Of a stretch of 20,319 nt of DNA, positions 7,793-15,735 are shown in pieces (the first letter of the stretch is position 1; each line of letters begins with the position of its first letter). Under the pieces are notes generated by a model. That model had not been told where the DNA came from, searched no databases, and saw only the letters and a list, made by a program, of their open reading frames with translations. The DNA lies in IMG/VR virus record IMGVR_UViG_3300013099_000117, positions 1 through 20,319 of that record; one strand, written 5' to 3'. The stretch is from a virus. The position numbers were made by a program, and so were the translations under genes.

Positions 7793-10089
7793 TAAGTCCT
7801 CGTAGTAATTTTTTCATTTATTAAATAATATTGATTATAGTCTAAAGGTGCAGCAACACTTTTTCCTTTTGTTACCCACATAACTTGATAGTCAGGAGAT
7901 TCTGCTCCCTCGGCACTCGGCCAAGTAGGTTCTGTTGCCCCTGAAAGTCCTAGAAAGTTAGCTACTTGAAACATCAGCCCTTCGGTATCTGAGATAATAG
8001 GGTCTGAGGGCTCTACTATATCTCCAAGGCTATAATCTACATTAGCTGTCCATGTTGTAGGAACCCCTTCCTTTAACACAGTAGTCCACAGAAGATCGTT
8101 ATCTTGAAAAGTTACCCCTACCATATCCCCCAATCCTCTTCCTTGAACTTTCGGCCAAATAGGTTCTGTTGCTCCCGACAAATTTACATTATTAATACAT
8201 TTATACATAAAAGTATCACCAGCATCCCCAGGAATATTATTGGTAATAGTCATCGTCGAGGTTCCTGAGTCATGTACTCGTGGGCCAGAAGTTTCTTGTG
8301 TTATTTTAACATCGTTTATATTTATAACAGCTAAAGCAATTCCAGGGTCTGCTTCTAAAAGAGGGCCCAGGATTACTGCGATGTTCGGAGCAAATTCCCC
8401 AGAGGATATTGGTATTGTTACATCTCGTGTGGCCCCAGTAGGGACCGCAGGGTTTCCTGCTCCTGTATCAAAGATAACTCCAAGAGTTACACCATCTCCA
8501 ACATCCAAGACGAAATATTTTTGATCTAAAAAGTTAGGTGGGGAGTCATCAATAAGAGCAATAGTGTCGTCAGAATTCACCCCAGGGTTTACCGGGATAA
8601 CGTAGTCGCCGACATTATAATGTTTCCCAAATTCCCAAGCAGGTAGAACCTCATCATTATCACGAGCTTCAGTAACCCAGATAACTCTATTATCTTCTAC
8701 ATTTTGGCCCAGAGTTAAAGCCCAAACAGGTTCTGTTGTGCCTGATTTATATAAGAGGTGACCACACTGTTGAATAAAAGTAGAATCACCTGTATCTAGG
8801 GTTTCACCCATCTGGTAACGAAAATCATTTGACCAAGAATTCCCACTAAAAAATGCCCTGGCAACTTTTACACCACCAAGGTCTTCTATCCGCATCTCAA
8901 TTTCCTCAAAGTCTAAAACTAAATCTAGTTGCTTAGAATAACTTTGAATAATATCTGAAACTTCCTGCGCTAGTGTTCCTGGCGTTGGTGGAAGTAGCAC
9001 AATATCTATGCCCACAGTTACGGGAACTCTTAAAGCGTTTGACCAAGAAGGCGGCATCATTCCAAATTGTCGAATTGACTCAAAAAATACAGTTAACTCA
9101 CCTACCTCTAAATAATTAAGGGTAGATAAATCAGCTTTTAGTATGGAAACGTCAATAACGCCGAGACTTACATCTACTCCTTTAGCATCAATATATTTTG
9201 GAGACGATAGGATTACGATTTTTTCTACATCATTTCTAGCTCTAATAATAAACTGAGTCTCAAAGTAAAGAGGCGCATGAAGCTTTATCGAATCATTTTT
9301 TTCCTCCGTTAAAAACAGACTAAGGATCTCAGTATCTATAATAGACCCATAATTGAAGGTAACTTTGGAGGAATCAATTTCTACATTCTGTAATTCAACA
9401 TAGCTTAACTCAATAACAGAATTTGCTATGTATTTGTTTTCTGATGTTATTGGGTTTAGAGAAAATAAGTCCACAGACTCATAAGGGTTAGTAATAACTA
9501 TAAACTGAGAAGTATCAAGGTCTTTTATTTGCTTTGACACTGTGACAACTTGATCATCAATTTTAACTGACAACTCTTCAGAAACGCCCACCTGAATAAA
9601 TCTAAAGATCCCTAAAGAGCTAGAAGAGGCTAAAAGAGATTCTGTTTTAATAAGACCTACAACAACATCAAAAGTTATTGGCGTTCCTGCCACTAAAGTT
9701 ATGTCGTTTAATAAAAGAAGATCATAGTTAGAAATAGTACCTATAAGATCAAATCTTTCTAATGATATAGTTGTATTAGCTAGGACAGTTAATCGTAATT
9801 TAGGGTTATCACCACGAAATACTGAATATCCCAAATACTGGGACGCTCCTATCAAGGATGATCTGTTCTGGGCATACTGAAAATATGCTTCTCTTCTCCC
9901 GACAATAGATTGATATTCGAAATATGATGCCATCCCCGCGATGAGTTCAAGCATCGTCTGACCAACGCCAGTAGAGAAATAATTATCCCACTTACTTGAG
10001 TCTGGGTGTGTGCCAACATACGAATTGATATCGCTTAATATAGATCTAAAATCAACTGAATTTGGATTGATTACCCAAGTATCCTTCAT
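7792..10089 (-). CDS. Baseplate wedge protein, gp6/J-like, with repeat-bearing C-terminal extension
   Basis: The product is 765 aa; its ATG overlaps the gp25 stop as ATGA, with AGGTGAG 8 nt upstream. Residues 1 to about 425 look like a baseplate J/gp6 wedge protein: N-terminal 'FSTGVGQTMLELIAGMASYFEYQ' type helices, a beta-rich middle, and a C-terminal 'GTLAQEVSDIIQSY...LDLVLDFEEIEMRIEDLGGVKVA' segment typical of the family. This forms the ring that holds the baseplate together and triggers sheath contraction. Residues 440-745 are an addition carrying three repeats with a Ser-Gly-x-Thr-Glu-Pro-x-Trp core (around 449, 638 and 716), each ending near a 'v.Wvt' strand. The second is interrupted by a module (about 518-622, 'VPTGATRDVTIPISS') also found in the fibres. 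The extension may bind sugars or anchor fibres; this is inference. The gp6/J call itself is firm by fold layout and position. Confidence 0.85.
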   Translation of the reverse strand: MKDTWVINPNSVDFRSILSDINSYVGTHPDSSKWDNYFSTGVGQTMLELIAGMASYFEYQSIVGRREAYFQYAQNRSSLIGASQYLGYSVFRGDNPKLRLTVLANTTISLERFDLIGTISNYDLLLLNDITLVAGTPITFDVVVGLIKTESLLASSSSLGIFRFIQVGVSEELSVKIDDQVVTVSKQIKDLDTSQFIVITNPYESVDLFSLNPITSENKYIANSVIELSYVELQNVEIDSSKVTFNYGSIIDTEILSLFLTEEKNDSIKLHAPLYFETQFIIRARNDVEKIVILSSPKYIDAKGVDVSLGVIDVSILKADLSTLNYLEVGELTVFFESIRQFGMMPPSWSNALRVPVTVGIDIVLLPPTPGTLAQEVSDIIQSYSKQLDLVLDFEEIEMRIEDLGGVKVARAFFSGNSWSNDFRYQMGETLDTGDSTFIQQCGHLLYKSGTTEPVWALTLGQNVEDNRVIWVTEARDNDEVLPAWEFGKHYNVGDYVIPVNPGVNSDDTIALIDDSPPNFLDQKYFVLDVGDGVTLGVIFDTGAGNPAVPTGATRDVTIPISSGEFAPNIAVILGPLLEADPGIALAVININDVKITQETSGPRVHDSGTSTMTITNNIPGDAGDTFMYKCINNVNLSGATEPIWPKVQGRGLGDMVGVTFQDNDLLWTTVLKEGVPTTWTANVDYSLGDIVEPSDPIISDTEGLMFQVANFLGLSGATEPTWPSAEGAESPDYQVMWVTKGKSVAAPLDYNQYYLINEKITTRT
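8224..8538 (-). repeat. Fibre-type beta module inserted in the gp6-like wedge protein
   Basis: Residues 518-622 ('KYFVLDVGDG', then 'TGATRDVTIPI', then a helix-like 'EADPGIALAV', then 'ITQETSGP') follow the same plan as segments in both fibres: left fibre residues 520-620 and central fibre about 960-1048 and 1093-1188. The shared pattern is an aromatic 'Y..VD..G', a 'GA[TS]R[SD][IV].I' strand, a small-residue helix and a 'vtIt...G' strand. Confidence 0.6.
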
Positions 10090-10448
10090 CTTGTTAGCTC
10101 ACCTGTTAAGTTAAATTCTCCCCCAAGCCCAATTATAGAAAAAGATATATCTATCTCATAACTATGTTTTTCTGGGTGGGGGACTATTTTAGTATTTGGA
10201 ATGTCTAAAACAACCCTCGGCTCAAATCTTTTTAAAGAGTTGATTAACTGGTTTTTAATAATGCTTATCGCATCTTCATTCATTATTTCAAATAACCAGT
10301 CATCTAAGTCTAAACCCAAATGTGGGCGAAACAACCGCTCGCCTGGTTTAGTGGATAGCAAATTATAAATACTCTGATATATCACTTCAGAGTCCTCTAC
10401 AATTTGACTTTCAAGAGGAGTAAACTGGTTTAAGTCACTGAGGGCCAT
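10086..10448 (-). CDS. 25: Baseplate wedge protein gp25-like (lysozyme-like fold)
   Basis: The product is 120 aa, close to the usual length of the gp25/GPW family (T4 gp25 is about 130 aa). The family signature is clear at residues 33-53: 'KPGERLFRPHLGLDLDDWLFE'-type, with the conserved E-R-x-F-R-P and G-L motifs. A helix (residues 56-74) and beta strands ending 'GGEFNLTGELTR' follow. In contractile tails gp25 joins wedges to the sheath at the rim of the inner baseplate. Its stop overlaps the start of the gp6-like gene (ATGA), which suggests coupled translation in the order gp25 then gp6. The gap to the upstream gene is only 3 nt and no good Shine-Dalgarno precedes its ATG, so its own translation may also depend on coupling. 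Confidence 0.93.
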   Translation of the reverse strand: MALSDLNQFTPLESQIVEDSEVIYQSIYNLLSTKPGERLFRPHLGLDLDDWLFEIMNEDAISIIKNQLINSLKRFEPRVVLDIPNTKIVPHPEKHSYEIDISFSIIGLGGEFNLTGELTR

Positions 10449-10451
10449 AGG

Positions 10452-10754
10452 TTACATATTAAAGGCAGGCCCTGGACCTTCACCTTCTCCTGGCATCGGA
10501 GGGGCCATTTCACCAGCACCACCTAACAGATCATCTAACTCATCTGTATCTTCTTCATCATCATCACCCATGTCACTCTCTTTATTCATAGTAACTTTGA
10601 CTTCAAGATCAATGACAGCAGTATCACCTGGTTTTAAATCCATAGCATCATTATCTACTTCTTCCTCTCCTTCTTCAAATTCTTGAATAGGTTCTTTAAA
10701 AAGCTCAGGGCGTACTCTCCCCAGTGCTTCTAATAGGTCTTTTGCTTTTGACAT
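10452..10754 (-). CDS. Small, strongly acidic protein of unknown function
   Basis: The product is 100 aa, with a good GGAGGA site before ATG 10754. Residues 1-22 form a basic amphipathic helix ('KAKDLLEALGRVRPELF'). An acidic stretch follows (24-35), then a beta-like segment 'GDTAVIDLEVKVTM' (43-56), then a second acid block (59-75). The tail is low-complexity Gly/Pro/Met. I recognise no family. It sits between two unknown or structural genes and directly ahead of gp25, so a part in baseplate assembly, as a chaperone or a minor component, is possible but not shown. The bipolar charge and disordered tail would suit an assembly factor. A real gene is likely given its ribosome binding site, placement and lack of a better competing frame. 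Confidence 0.7.
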   Translation of the reverse strand: MSKAKDLLEALGRVRPELFKEPIQEFEEGEEEVDNDAMDLKPGDTAVIDLEVKVTMNKESDMGDDDEEDTDELDDLLGGAGEMAPPMPGEGEGPGPAFNM

Positions 10755-10777
10755 TATTCCTCCATATTGAATAACTT

Positions 10778-10807
10778 ATTATATTCATTTTATCTTTATC
10801 GTGCCAT
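10778..10807 (-). promoter_or_regulatory. Candidate sigma70-type promoter ahead of the gp25/gp6 block
   Basis: In the 55-nt gap after the 414-aa gene, a perfect TATAAT (10783-10778) lies 18 nt downstream of ATGGCA (10807-10802), which matches TTGACA at four of six positions. It falls exactly in an intergenic space, upstream of the acidic gene, gp25 and gp6. AT-rich sequence produces such matches by chance, so this is only a candidate. Confidence 0.3.
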
Positions 10808-10809
10808 CC

Positions 10810-12054
10810 CTAAATCTCCACAAACATTCTAGCTACCTCGTTTGTTGTTAAAGTTAGACCTACAGCAGAGTCTAAAGTTACTTTAAGACCTGTAATATCT
10901 ATTATAGTCCGTGTGTTAACTATGCTTTCATTATCTGCTATTTTGATAATATCAAGGACAGTAAACCCTGTGACATCTAATACCTCTATCATGGTATCTA
11001 CAGGCAATACATCAACTAAAATTTTAGTGGAATTTAAATCTTTAGTTTGTTCTACAGCTAAGTTCTGCTCAGTTTTAATAGCAAAATTAAAATAATCTAT
11101 AGATAGTTGAGCAGAATAGTATTTTGATAATGCTCCTTTTCCTTTTGATACCCTCTGACAAAGCCATAGAAAATAAATCCACCAATATCCATGCCCTGAA
11201 AAATCATCACCATTCTGGGTCAATGAACCCAAATAACTTTTTATCTGGGTAATTCTTGGTGGTATATCTGCTAACCTCAGGTTAAAGGCAGCAATTAAAG
11301 TGTCTAATTGTAAATCACCAAATCTACTATTATCTGGGTCACCAGGAGAATCTGAGGGAAAACTCTGCCATAAATCAATCGCGTCTATACATGATTGAAT
11401 TGAGTCTCGCTCTAATCCTAATGCTACTATCTCTACGTTGTCTGTAGTGGTATTATGGTTAACTGCAGTTAAAGACTCATACAAATTGGTTTCAACAGAT
11501 TGTACAGCAGCGTTCACACTTACTTTAGCATCAGCCACTTCTTGGCGATAATCTGGGCCAAAGATTGGTGGTGGGCCGGGATCGGTCACTATGGGGGATG
11601 GAATACTAGAAGCGTCTGTCCTCCATTGTTCCGAGTAATTACTTTTTATGTTACTCATAACAGAGATAGCAGAATTGACTAAATCTGATTGTGTAGTGGG
11701 AGTGGGGGTATAAGGACTACCTGTGTTACTCGCTAATTGTTTTGGGTTAAAGTAAACCCAAACATCTGGGGCGAAGGGAAAATGTAAAGAGTCCGGGGCC
11801 AATCTTGCTGCCTTATCTATTTGGCCCCGATCATATCGGGTATATGTTCCATCTAGGATAGTAAGTTCTGTGTAATACTCATCTATAATTGCGTAGTACT
11901 TATCAGTGTACCAAGCATAGGAATTATCCAAAGCTAAAAAATCTACTTGTTCGTCAAGAGTTAAGGTTAAAGATTGTTGAAGGGCGTTGATGATATCAGG
12001 TGACATTACCTGTTTTAACGAAAGATACTGTAAATCTATATCAGTACGTGCCAA
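10810..12054 (-). CDS. Unrecognised virion or baseplate protein, 414 aa
   Basis: The likely start is TTG 12054: an in-frame TAG lies two codons upstream and AAAGGA is a few nt further 5'. The 43-nt gap before it (12055-12097) shows only this ribosome binding site. Residues 1-100 are Tyr-rich and partly helical. Residues 112-168 are low-complexity Pro/Ser/Thr linker. Residues 170-335 are mainly helical, with an aromatic cluster 'GHGYWWIYFLWLCQ' (287-300). Residues 343-414 are a compact beta domain with 'PVDTMIEVLDVTGFTVLDIIKI', a pattern seen in many phage structural proteins. There is no signal peptide or enzymatic motif. Its place between the spike and gp25 suggests a baseplate-associated structural protein, perhaps specific to this phage group; this is inferred from context only. 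Confidence 0.75.
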   Translation of the reverse strand: MARTDIDLQYLSLKQVMSPDIINALQQSLTLTLDEQVDFLALDNSYAWYTDKYYAIIDEYYTELTILDGTYTRYDRGQIDKAARLAPDSLHFPFAPDVWVYFNPKQLASNTGSPYTPTPTTQSDLVNSAISVMSNIKSNYSEQWRTDASSIPSPIVTDPGPPPIFGPDYRQEVADAKVSVNAAVQSVETNLYESLTAVNHNTTTDNVEIVALGLERDSIQSCIDAIDLWQSFPSDSPGDPDNSRFGDLQLDTLIAAFNLRLADIPPRITQIKSYLGSLTQNGDDFSGHGYWWIYFLWLCQRVSKGKGALSKYYSAQLSIDYFNFAIKTEQNLAVEQTKDLNSTKILVDVLPVDTMIEVLDVTGFTVLDIIKIADNESIVNTRTIIDITGLKVTLDSAVGLTLTTNEVARMFVEI

Positions 12055-12097
12055 AACCTAATTCCTTTCGTTTCCTAGTTTCAAAACTTTCATAACG

Positions 12098-12913
12098 CTA
12101 TCCAGCAAATACCTTCGAGCTACCGTCAATAATTTGACTCATAACAGGACTTCCCATGTTTCCAGTTCCTATTGCCTGACTACCTATTAAGGCCACAGGT
12201 TTTCCACCACCACCTAAGTTAACAATACTCCCATCTACATTAGTAATAGATGACCCAGTACCTATATCAGTGCCACCTTTCCCAGAAAACTCTGCTTTTC
12301 CACCAGACGTGATAGTAACTCCTCCATCAACATCTAAAGTCCAATCACCACCAACACTAGTAGTTACATCACCCTCATAGCTATATGTGGAATCTCCCTC
12401 TACTGCAAAGTTATAATCACCTGTGACAGTTGTATTCACATCCCCTTCATAGACAGTGTTTCTGTCACCTTTTATTTCCCACAAAAAATCACCAGGAAAC
12501 TTAAATCTAGTTTCCAAAGTTTTCTTATTATGAAAAAACTCAAGTCCTGATGATGCTATAAACCCAAAAGATTCTGGGTAGTCTTCATCAAAAACAAGTT
12601 GATGTGTCTTCTTATCTTGCCAATAACCTTTATAAAAAGGTGCATAAATATCGTGGAATGGAAATGTGATTTCTAAAAAAGATTCCAGCTCAGGTACTGA
12701 GAAAGACCCACTATCAGGCTTCCCTCCAAGACCATAAGGATTTAGGGGGTAGACCCATGGCAAATCTTCTGGATTGTCTGCCATTATTAAATCTTTTATC
12801 TCAACTTTAACTCTGCCAAGCATTTCGGGGTCTTTGTTGTCAACAACCTTCCCCTTCCAAGGAACCCCCAAAAAATTAGAACGAGATAAGTTACCTGTCA
12901 TTTTTAAAAACAC
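12098..12913 (-). CDS. Baseplate central spike, gp5/VgrG-like without lysozyme domain
   Basis: The product is 271 aa from GTG 12913, which overlaps the previous stop (TAGTG) and has GGAG about 11 nt upstream; the in-frame ATG four codons in has no site of its own. Residues 15-60 look like the gp5-type OB fold: 'GVPWKGKVVDNKDPEMLGRVKVEI' style, then 'LPWVYPLNPYG'. Residues 148-200 carry Gly-Asp-anchored repeats of about eight residues (GD..T.Y.GD..T.V.GD), the mark of the triple-stranded beta-helix that pierces the outer membrane. A Gly-rich C-terminus follows. T4 gp5 has a lysozyme domain between these parts; here only about 85 residues lie between them and no lysozyme motif is visible. It is adjacent to the hub gene, as expected for a hub-spike complex. 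No PAAR tip gene is seen nearby. Confidence 0.88.
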   Translation of the reverse strand: MFLKMTGNLSRSNFLGVPWKGKVVDNKDPEMLGRVKVEIKDLIMADNPEDLPWVYPLNPYGLGGKPDSGSFSVPELESFLEITFPFHDIYAPFYKGYWQDKKTHQLVFDEDYPESFGFIASSGLEFFHNKKTLETRFKFPGDFLWEIKGDRNTVYEGDVNTTVTGDYNFAVEGDSTYSYEGDVTTSVGGDWTLDVDGGVTITSGGKAEFSGKGGTDIGTGSSITNVDGSIVNLGGGGKPVALIGSQAIGTGNMGSPVMSQIIDGSSKVFAG

Positions 12914-13185
12914 TAGTAGTAAATCTCCAATTCAGAGAAAGGTTCATCTTCCATCTCTTGTAAATGCCTTATATCTTCACTTACTATTTGCCTATAAATT
13001 AAGTCATCTTGATCTTCTAAGTAACAGTAATCATCACACTCCCAGGTATTAGTACCTGCATCTTTATAGTAGTTATCAATATAATAACTATCAAGAACAT
13101 ACGCATCTGATTTTAGGATTGAAAGAAACCAAAACATAAGCATTATTAATAAGAATATTTTCATAAACCCTCTCTTGAGGTCCAT
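12913..13185 (-). CDS. Small exported protein with N-terminal hydrophobic segment, unknown function
   Basis: The product is 90 aa from ATG 13185, whose A overlaps the hub stop (TAATG) with AGGAAG upstream. A second start at ATG 13164 (residue 8) also has a site, GAGAGG, so either may be used. Residues 9-25 are a strong hydrophobic stretch ('FLLIMLMFWFLSIL') after a basic start, followed by S-D-A, a fair signal peptidase I site near residue 28. The remainder is Tyr/Asp/Glu-rich with one close Cys pair (C50, C54) and no lipobox. It may be secreted or anchored in the inner membrane by an uncleaved segment. A spanin- or superinfection-exclusion-like role is possible but nothing shows it. Its position between the hub and spike genes is odd for a membrane-targeted protein. 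Confidence 0.7.
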   Translation of the reverse strand: MDLKRGFMKIFLLIMLMFWFLSILKSDAYVLDSYYIDNYYKDAGTNTWECDDYCYLEDQDDLIYRQIVSEDIRHLQEMEDEPFSELEIYY

Positions 13186-14318
13186 TAACTTCCTTTATTT
13201 AATCCGTCTCTAGTTAATTGAACCTGCGTGTACAAAGTTCTGTCCCTTACTTGCCTGGTTATCCGGGTGATAAAGTACCCACCAGAATAGGGACTTAATA
13301 CTCCTTCGTCAGACTTAACTGTCTTATCGAAAAAGCTAACATAGTCTAAAAGTCCAAGTTCTTTAAATTCGTTTATAAAAGATATATTTATATTCAATGT
13401 TGACATGGTAGCCAAATTAGTCAAGTTACTATAGTAACTTTCCCAGTATTTTTTGTGTGTATTTTCCCCTATAATTCCTACCTCTGTAGTTTTATATTCT
13501 ATTCCCTGGGCCCTCTTTATCTCACTAGCAATAGCGATAAAAGGTGTAGCTTTAAACAGGTTCTCTGTTTCTTCACCTTCCTCAAACATATATATTGGTT
13601 TTTTTCTGCCATATCCTAGCCAACCATTTATAAAAGCACCCAAGTTTTCTACCCCATAATCTGGGGTAATTTGAATTGTGTTATTATGATCATCTTCTCT
13701 TGTAGTGAAATTCCAGCTAAAACTAGTTAATGACTGCCTCAAAGATTTTACAATAATTTCTTTATTACCAGAGATACCTAGCAGGGGTACATCGTTATCA
13801 CCTATATCGCACCTAAGCCAAAGATTATGAACCATTTTCTTATCTGTTAACCCGTACTGTATCCATTTCTGTCTATCCATACTCTTGGTGATATTACCTT
13901 TTGCCCAAGTAAAATATTTACTTGAAATCTCTTTTAAAGTGGATATCGCGTCAGTTTCTGGAAAAATTTTAGTATTACCTTGTGACAAGTAATCAAGAGA
14001 ATCTAACATCCCGACCAACTCAACAGTATAATTAATCTGGGATTTTTGTAATGAGACATTAACTATTTGAAGCTCATAATCGACCATATTATTATTTGTC
14101 GCTCCAAGGGAGATACTTAAAGAAACACCTTCTTGAAACTTATAAACCAAACTCTCGTTCTCGCTCCTGAAAGCTAAATTAAAAGTTGGTAGTGTGCCCC
14201 CTGCCTCTTCTTGGATGACAAAATTTATTAAGTCCGCTTCTGTAATAAAGTCTTCATTTCCATCCAAGTCAATTCGGAGTAGAAACTGTCCATCTATCCC
14301 TATGATAAAGATACCCAC
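13185..14318 (-). CDS. Baseplate hub protein, gp27-like
   Basis: The product is 377 aa. GTG 14318 is the probable start because a TAA lies in frame two codons upstream, though its ribosome binding site is weak. The protein is beta-rich at the N-terminus ('FLLRIDLDGNEDF', 'GTLPTFNLAFRSENESLVYKFQEG', residues about 10-65), like the tube-fold domains of gp27/gpD hub proteins. A middle segment 'LDSLDYLSQGNTKIFPETDAISTLKEIS' (105-132) is typical of the hub family's loop into the next domain. The C-terminal strand 'GYFITRITRQVRDRTLYTQVQLTRDGLN' (349-374) also fits. As a trimer it would adapt the six-fold tube to the three-fold spike encoded just downstream. Sequence identity to any named member is low by eye, so the call rests on layout and gene order. 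Confidence 0.82.
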   Translation of the reverse strand: MGIFIIGIDGQFLLRIDLDGNEDFITEADLINFVIQEEAGGTLPTFNLAFRSENESLVYKFQEGVSLSISLGATNNNMVDYELQIVNVSLQKSQINYTVELVGMLDSLDYLSQGNTKIFPETDAISTLKEISSKYFTWAKGNITKSMDRQKWIQYGLTDKKMVHNLWLRCDIGDNDVPLLGISGNKEIIVKSLRQSLTSFSWNFTTREDDHNNTIQITPDYGVENLGAFINGWLGYGRKKPIYMFEEGEETENLFKATPFIAIASEIKRAQGIEYKTTEVGIIGENTHKKYWESYYSNLTNLATMSTLNINISFINEFKELGLLDYVSFFDKTVKSDEGVLSPYSGGYFITRITRQVRDRTLYTQVQLTRDGLNKGS

Positions 14319-14352
14319 TTGTTATGCTTCGTATTAAGGAAGATATATTTTC

Positions 14353-14703
14353 TCATCCATTGACTCTTGAGTTAGATGCCTTTAAAGAAAAATAAAGAGA
14401 TTCTAATGCGTTTAGAGAGGGGTAAGACAAAATAGTTTTACTAGGTAGATACCAAGGAAAAACTATTCCGTTATATAATAATAAAACCCACCAGTATTGT
14501 GTATCCCCAAAAATTTTAAAAGAAAGAATCTCTGGCCTTCCTTCATTTCCTTGGACATACCAGATTCCTGCTTCTGGTAAACTTACCAGTTCATTAAAAA
14601 AATATGATGTTAAAGGATCTGAGTTATCTGAGAACTCCATGAACTTACCAGCTTGATATCTTGTTTCATAATCCCCTTCAGTATCTATAAAGAATGCACT
14701 CAT
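14353..14703 (-). CDS. Baseplate wedge protein, gp53-like (LysM-type)
   Basis: The product is 116 aa and starts 1 nt after the stop of the tube-initiator gene. The core 'GRPEILSFKIFGDTQYWWVLLLYNGI' (56-81) has the R-P-x-x-[IL]-S...G-[DT]-x-x-YWW-x-L-x-x-x-N pattern found in T4 gp53 and in small LysM-like tail proteins of contractile phages. It precedes 'YLPSKTILSYPSLNALESLYFS', a C-terminal segment that suits the family. In T4, gp53 locks neighbouring baseplate wedges together around the hub. Its location next to the hub gene agrees. The 34-nt stretch after it (14319-14352) carries only the weak start signals of the hub gene. Confidence 0.8.
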   Translation of the reverse strand: MSAFFIDTEGDYETRYQAGKFMEFSDNSDPLTSYFFNELVSLPEAGIWYVQGNEGRPEILSFKIFGDTQYWWVLLLYNGIVFPWYLPSKTILSYPSLNALESLYFSLKASNSRVNG

Positions 14704-14704
14704 A

Positions 14705-15727
14705 TTATCTTCCTGGGGTTGGCGGCAAGCGGCTGTTCTTAGAAGAATTTTTCTTTAGTTTAGATCCATGCTGCTTTCCTGGGTTAGTGTTGAAGGTTGG
14801 TGATTTAGCTCGTTGACCTGCTGTAGTATCTTTCCCAGTAGTTTGTTTTTGTATTATGGGAAACCAAGCAATAAATTCATCGAATTTTGGAGAGAAGTTA
14901 GGTCTAAACTGAATACTTACTTTTGCAAAAATTGGTTGTTGTTTATTCGTGACTTCTGGAGAGAAAGTGACTGATACGTTCTCCATGACCATGGAAGTAC
15001 CATAAAACCAATCACCTATTTGCACAGTGAAAGTACCTTTCCCATAAAACCCAGGAAAATAACCTAAAGGTGGGCCATAAACTTCCCCCGCTTTAAATTC
15101 ATTTTTACCAAAGTCGGGTGAACCATCTTTTTTTTTACCAATCTCTTTACCTCCCTTTTTATCCGTTGTCTGGACATCAATAAACTTCGCAGGAGTTGGC
15201 ATAACAGTAGAGTAGAGGTTTCCAACCATTTTAGGAATGTTATCCCCTGGCCTTAATGTCAGCAGTAGAATATCAAAGGTAAATCCTGGTGCTTGTGGTC
15301 CACTCCATCCAAGAAGAGTCTGTGTTGGTGACATATAAGAGTTCCAAGTAAACGACTTAGAATCTTGCCCTACCCCCTCCGCCGCCCCTGTTTTTGCACC
15401 TAAAAATTTAGAGTAGTTAGCAATATCTGATATGGTTTGACTCAGCCCCCAGTCAAAAGGATTAGACCATTCGTTTGAAGCAGACATAGAAAACTCGTTC
15501 ATAAAGATACCAGATGCTAAAACCTGTTTATTAAAGATAATCTTAACTTTAGAAAAAGGGTTATTTATATAATAGTCTGCTAAGAATACCTTGCTATCAG
15601 GCTCCCCTCCTGTCTCAAAACCTAAAGAAGTAGCAATTTCTGCCCCTATTGACTCTAAAGCATCTGTAGCAGAACTTACTAAACCACCTACTTTATCGCC
15701 TATACCACCTATTAAATTAAAACCCAT
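14705..15727 (-). CDS. Tail tube initiator / baseplate-tube junction protein, gp48/gp54-like
   Basis: The product is 340 aa. The core (about 45-290) is beta-rich and tube-like: 'FSKVKIIFNKQVLASGIFMNEFSMSASNEWSNPFDWG' near the N-terminus, 'FTFDILLLTLRPGDNIPKMVGNLYSTVMPT' at 149-178, then 'YFPGFYGKGTFTVQIGDW' and 'ENVSVTFSPE', ending with a parallel strand set at 265-275. This plan, with a strand bearing 'T...R.GD....V..L......P', matches gp48/gp54-type proteins that sit on the hub and nucleate the tube. The first 35 residues are helical and Gly-rich, and the last 45 are basic and Pro/Ser-rich, probably disordered. Whether it is the counterpart of gp48 or gp54 cannot be told; the tube-like gene nearer the sheath may be the other. 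Confidence 0.72.
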   Translation of the reverse strand: MGFNLIGGIGDKVGGLVSSATDALESIGAEIATSLGFETGGEPDSKVFLADYYINNPFSKVKIIFNKQVLASGIFMNEFSMSASNEWSNPFDWGLSQTISDIANYSKFLGAKTGAAEGVGQDSKSFTWNSYMSPTQTLLGWSGPQAPGFTFDILLLTLRPGDNIPKMVGNLYSTVMPTPAKFIDVQTTDKKGGKEIGKKKDGSPDFGKNEFKAGEVYGPPLGYFPGFYGKGTFTVQIGDWFYGTSMVMENVSVTFSPEVTNKQQPIFAKVSIQFRPNFSPKFDEFIAWFPIIQKQTTGKDTTAGQRAKSPTFNTNPGKQHGSKLKKNSSKNSRLPPTPGR

Positions 15728-15735
15728 TAAAACTC

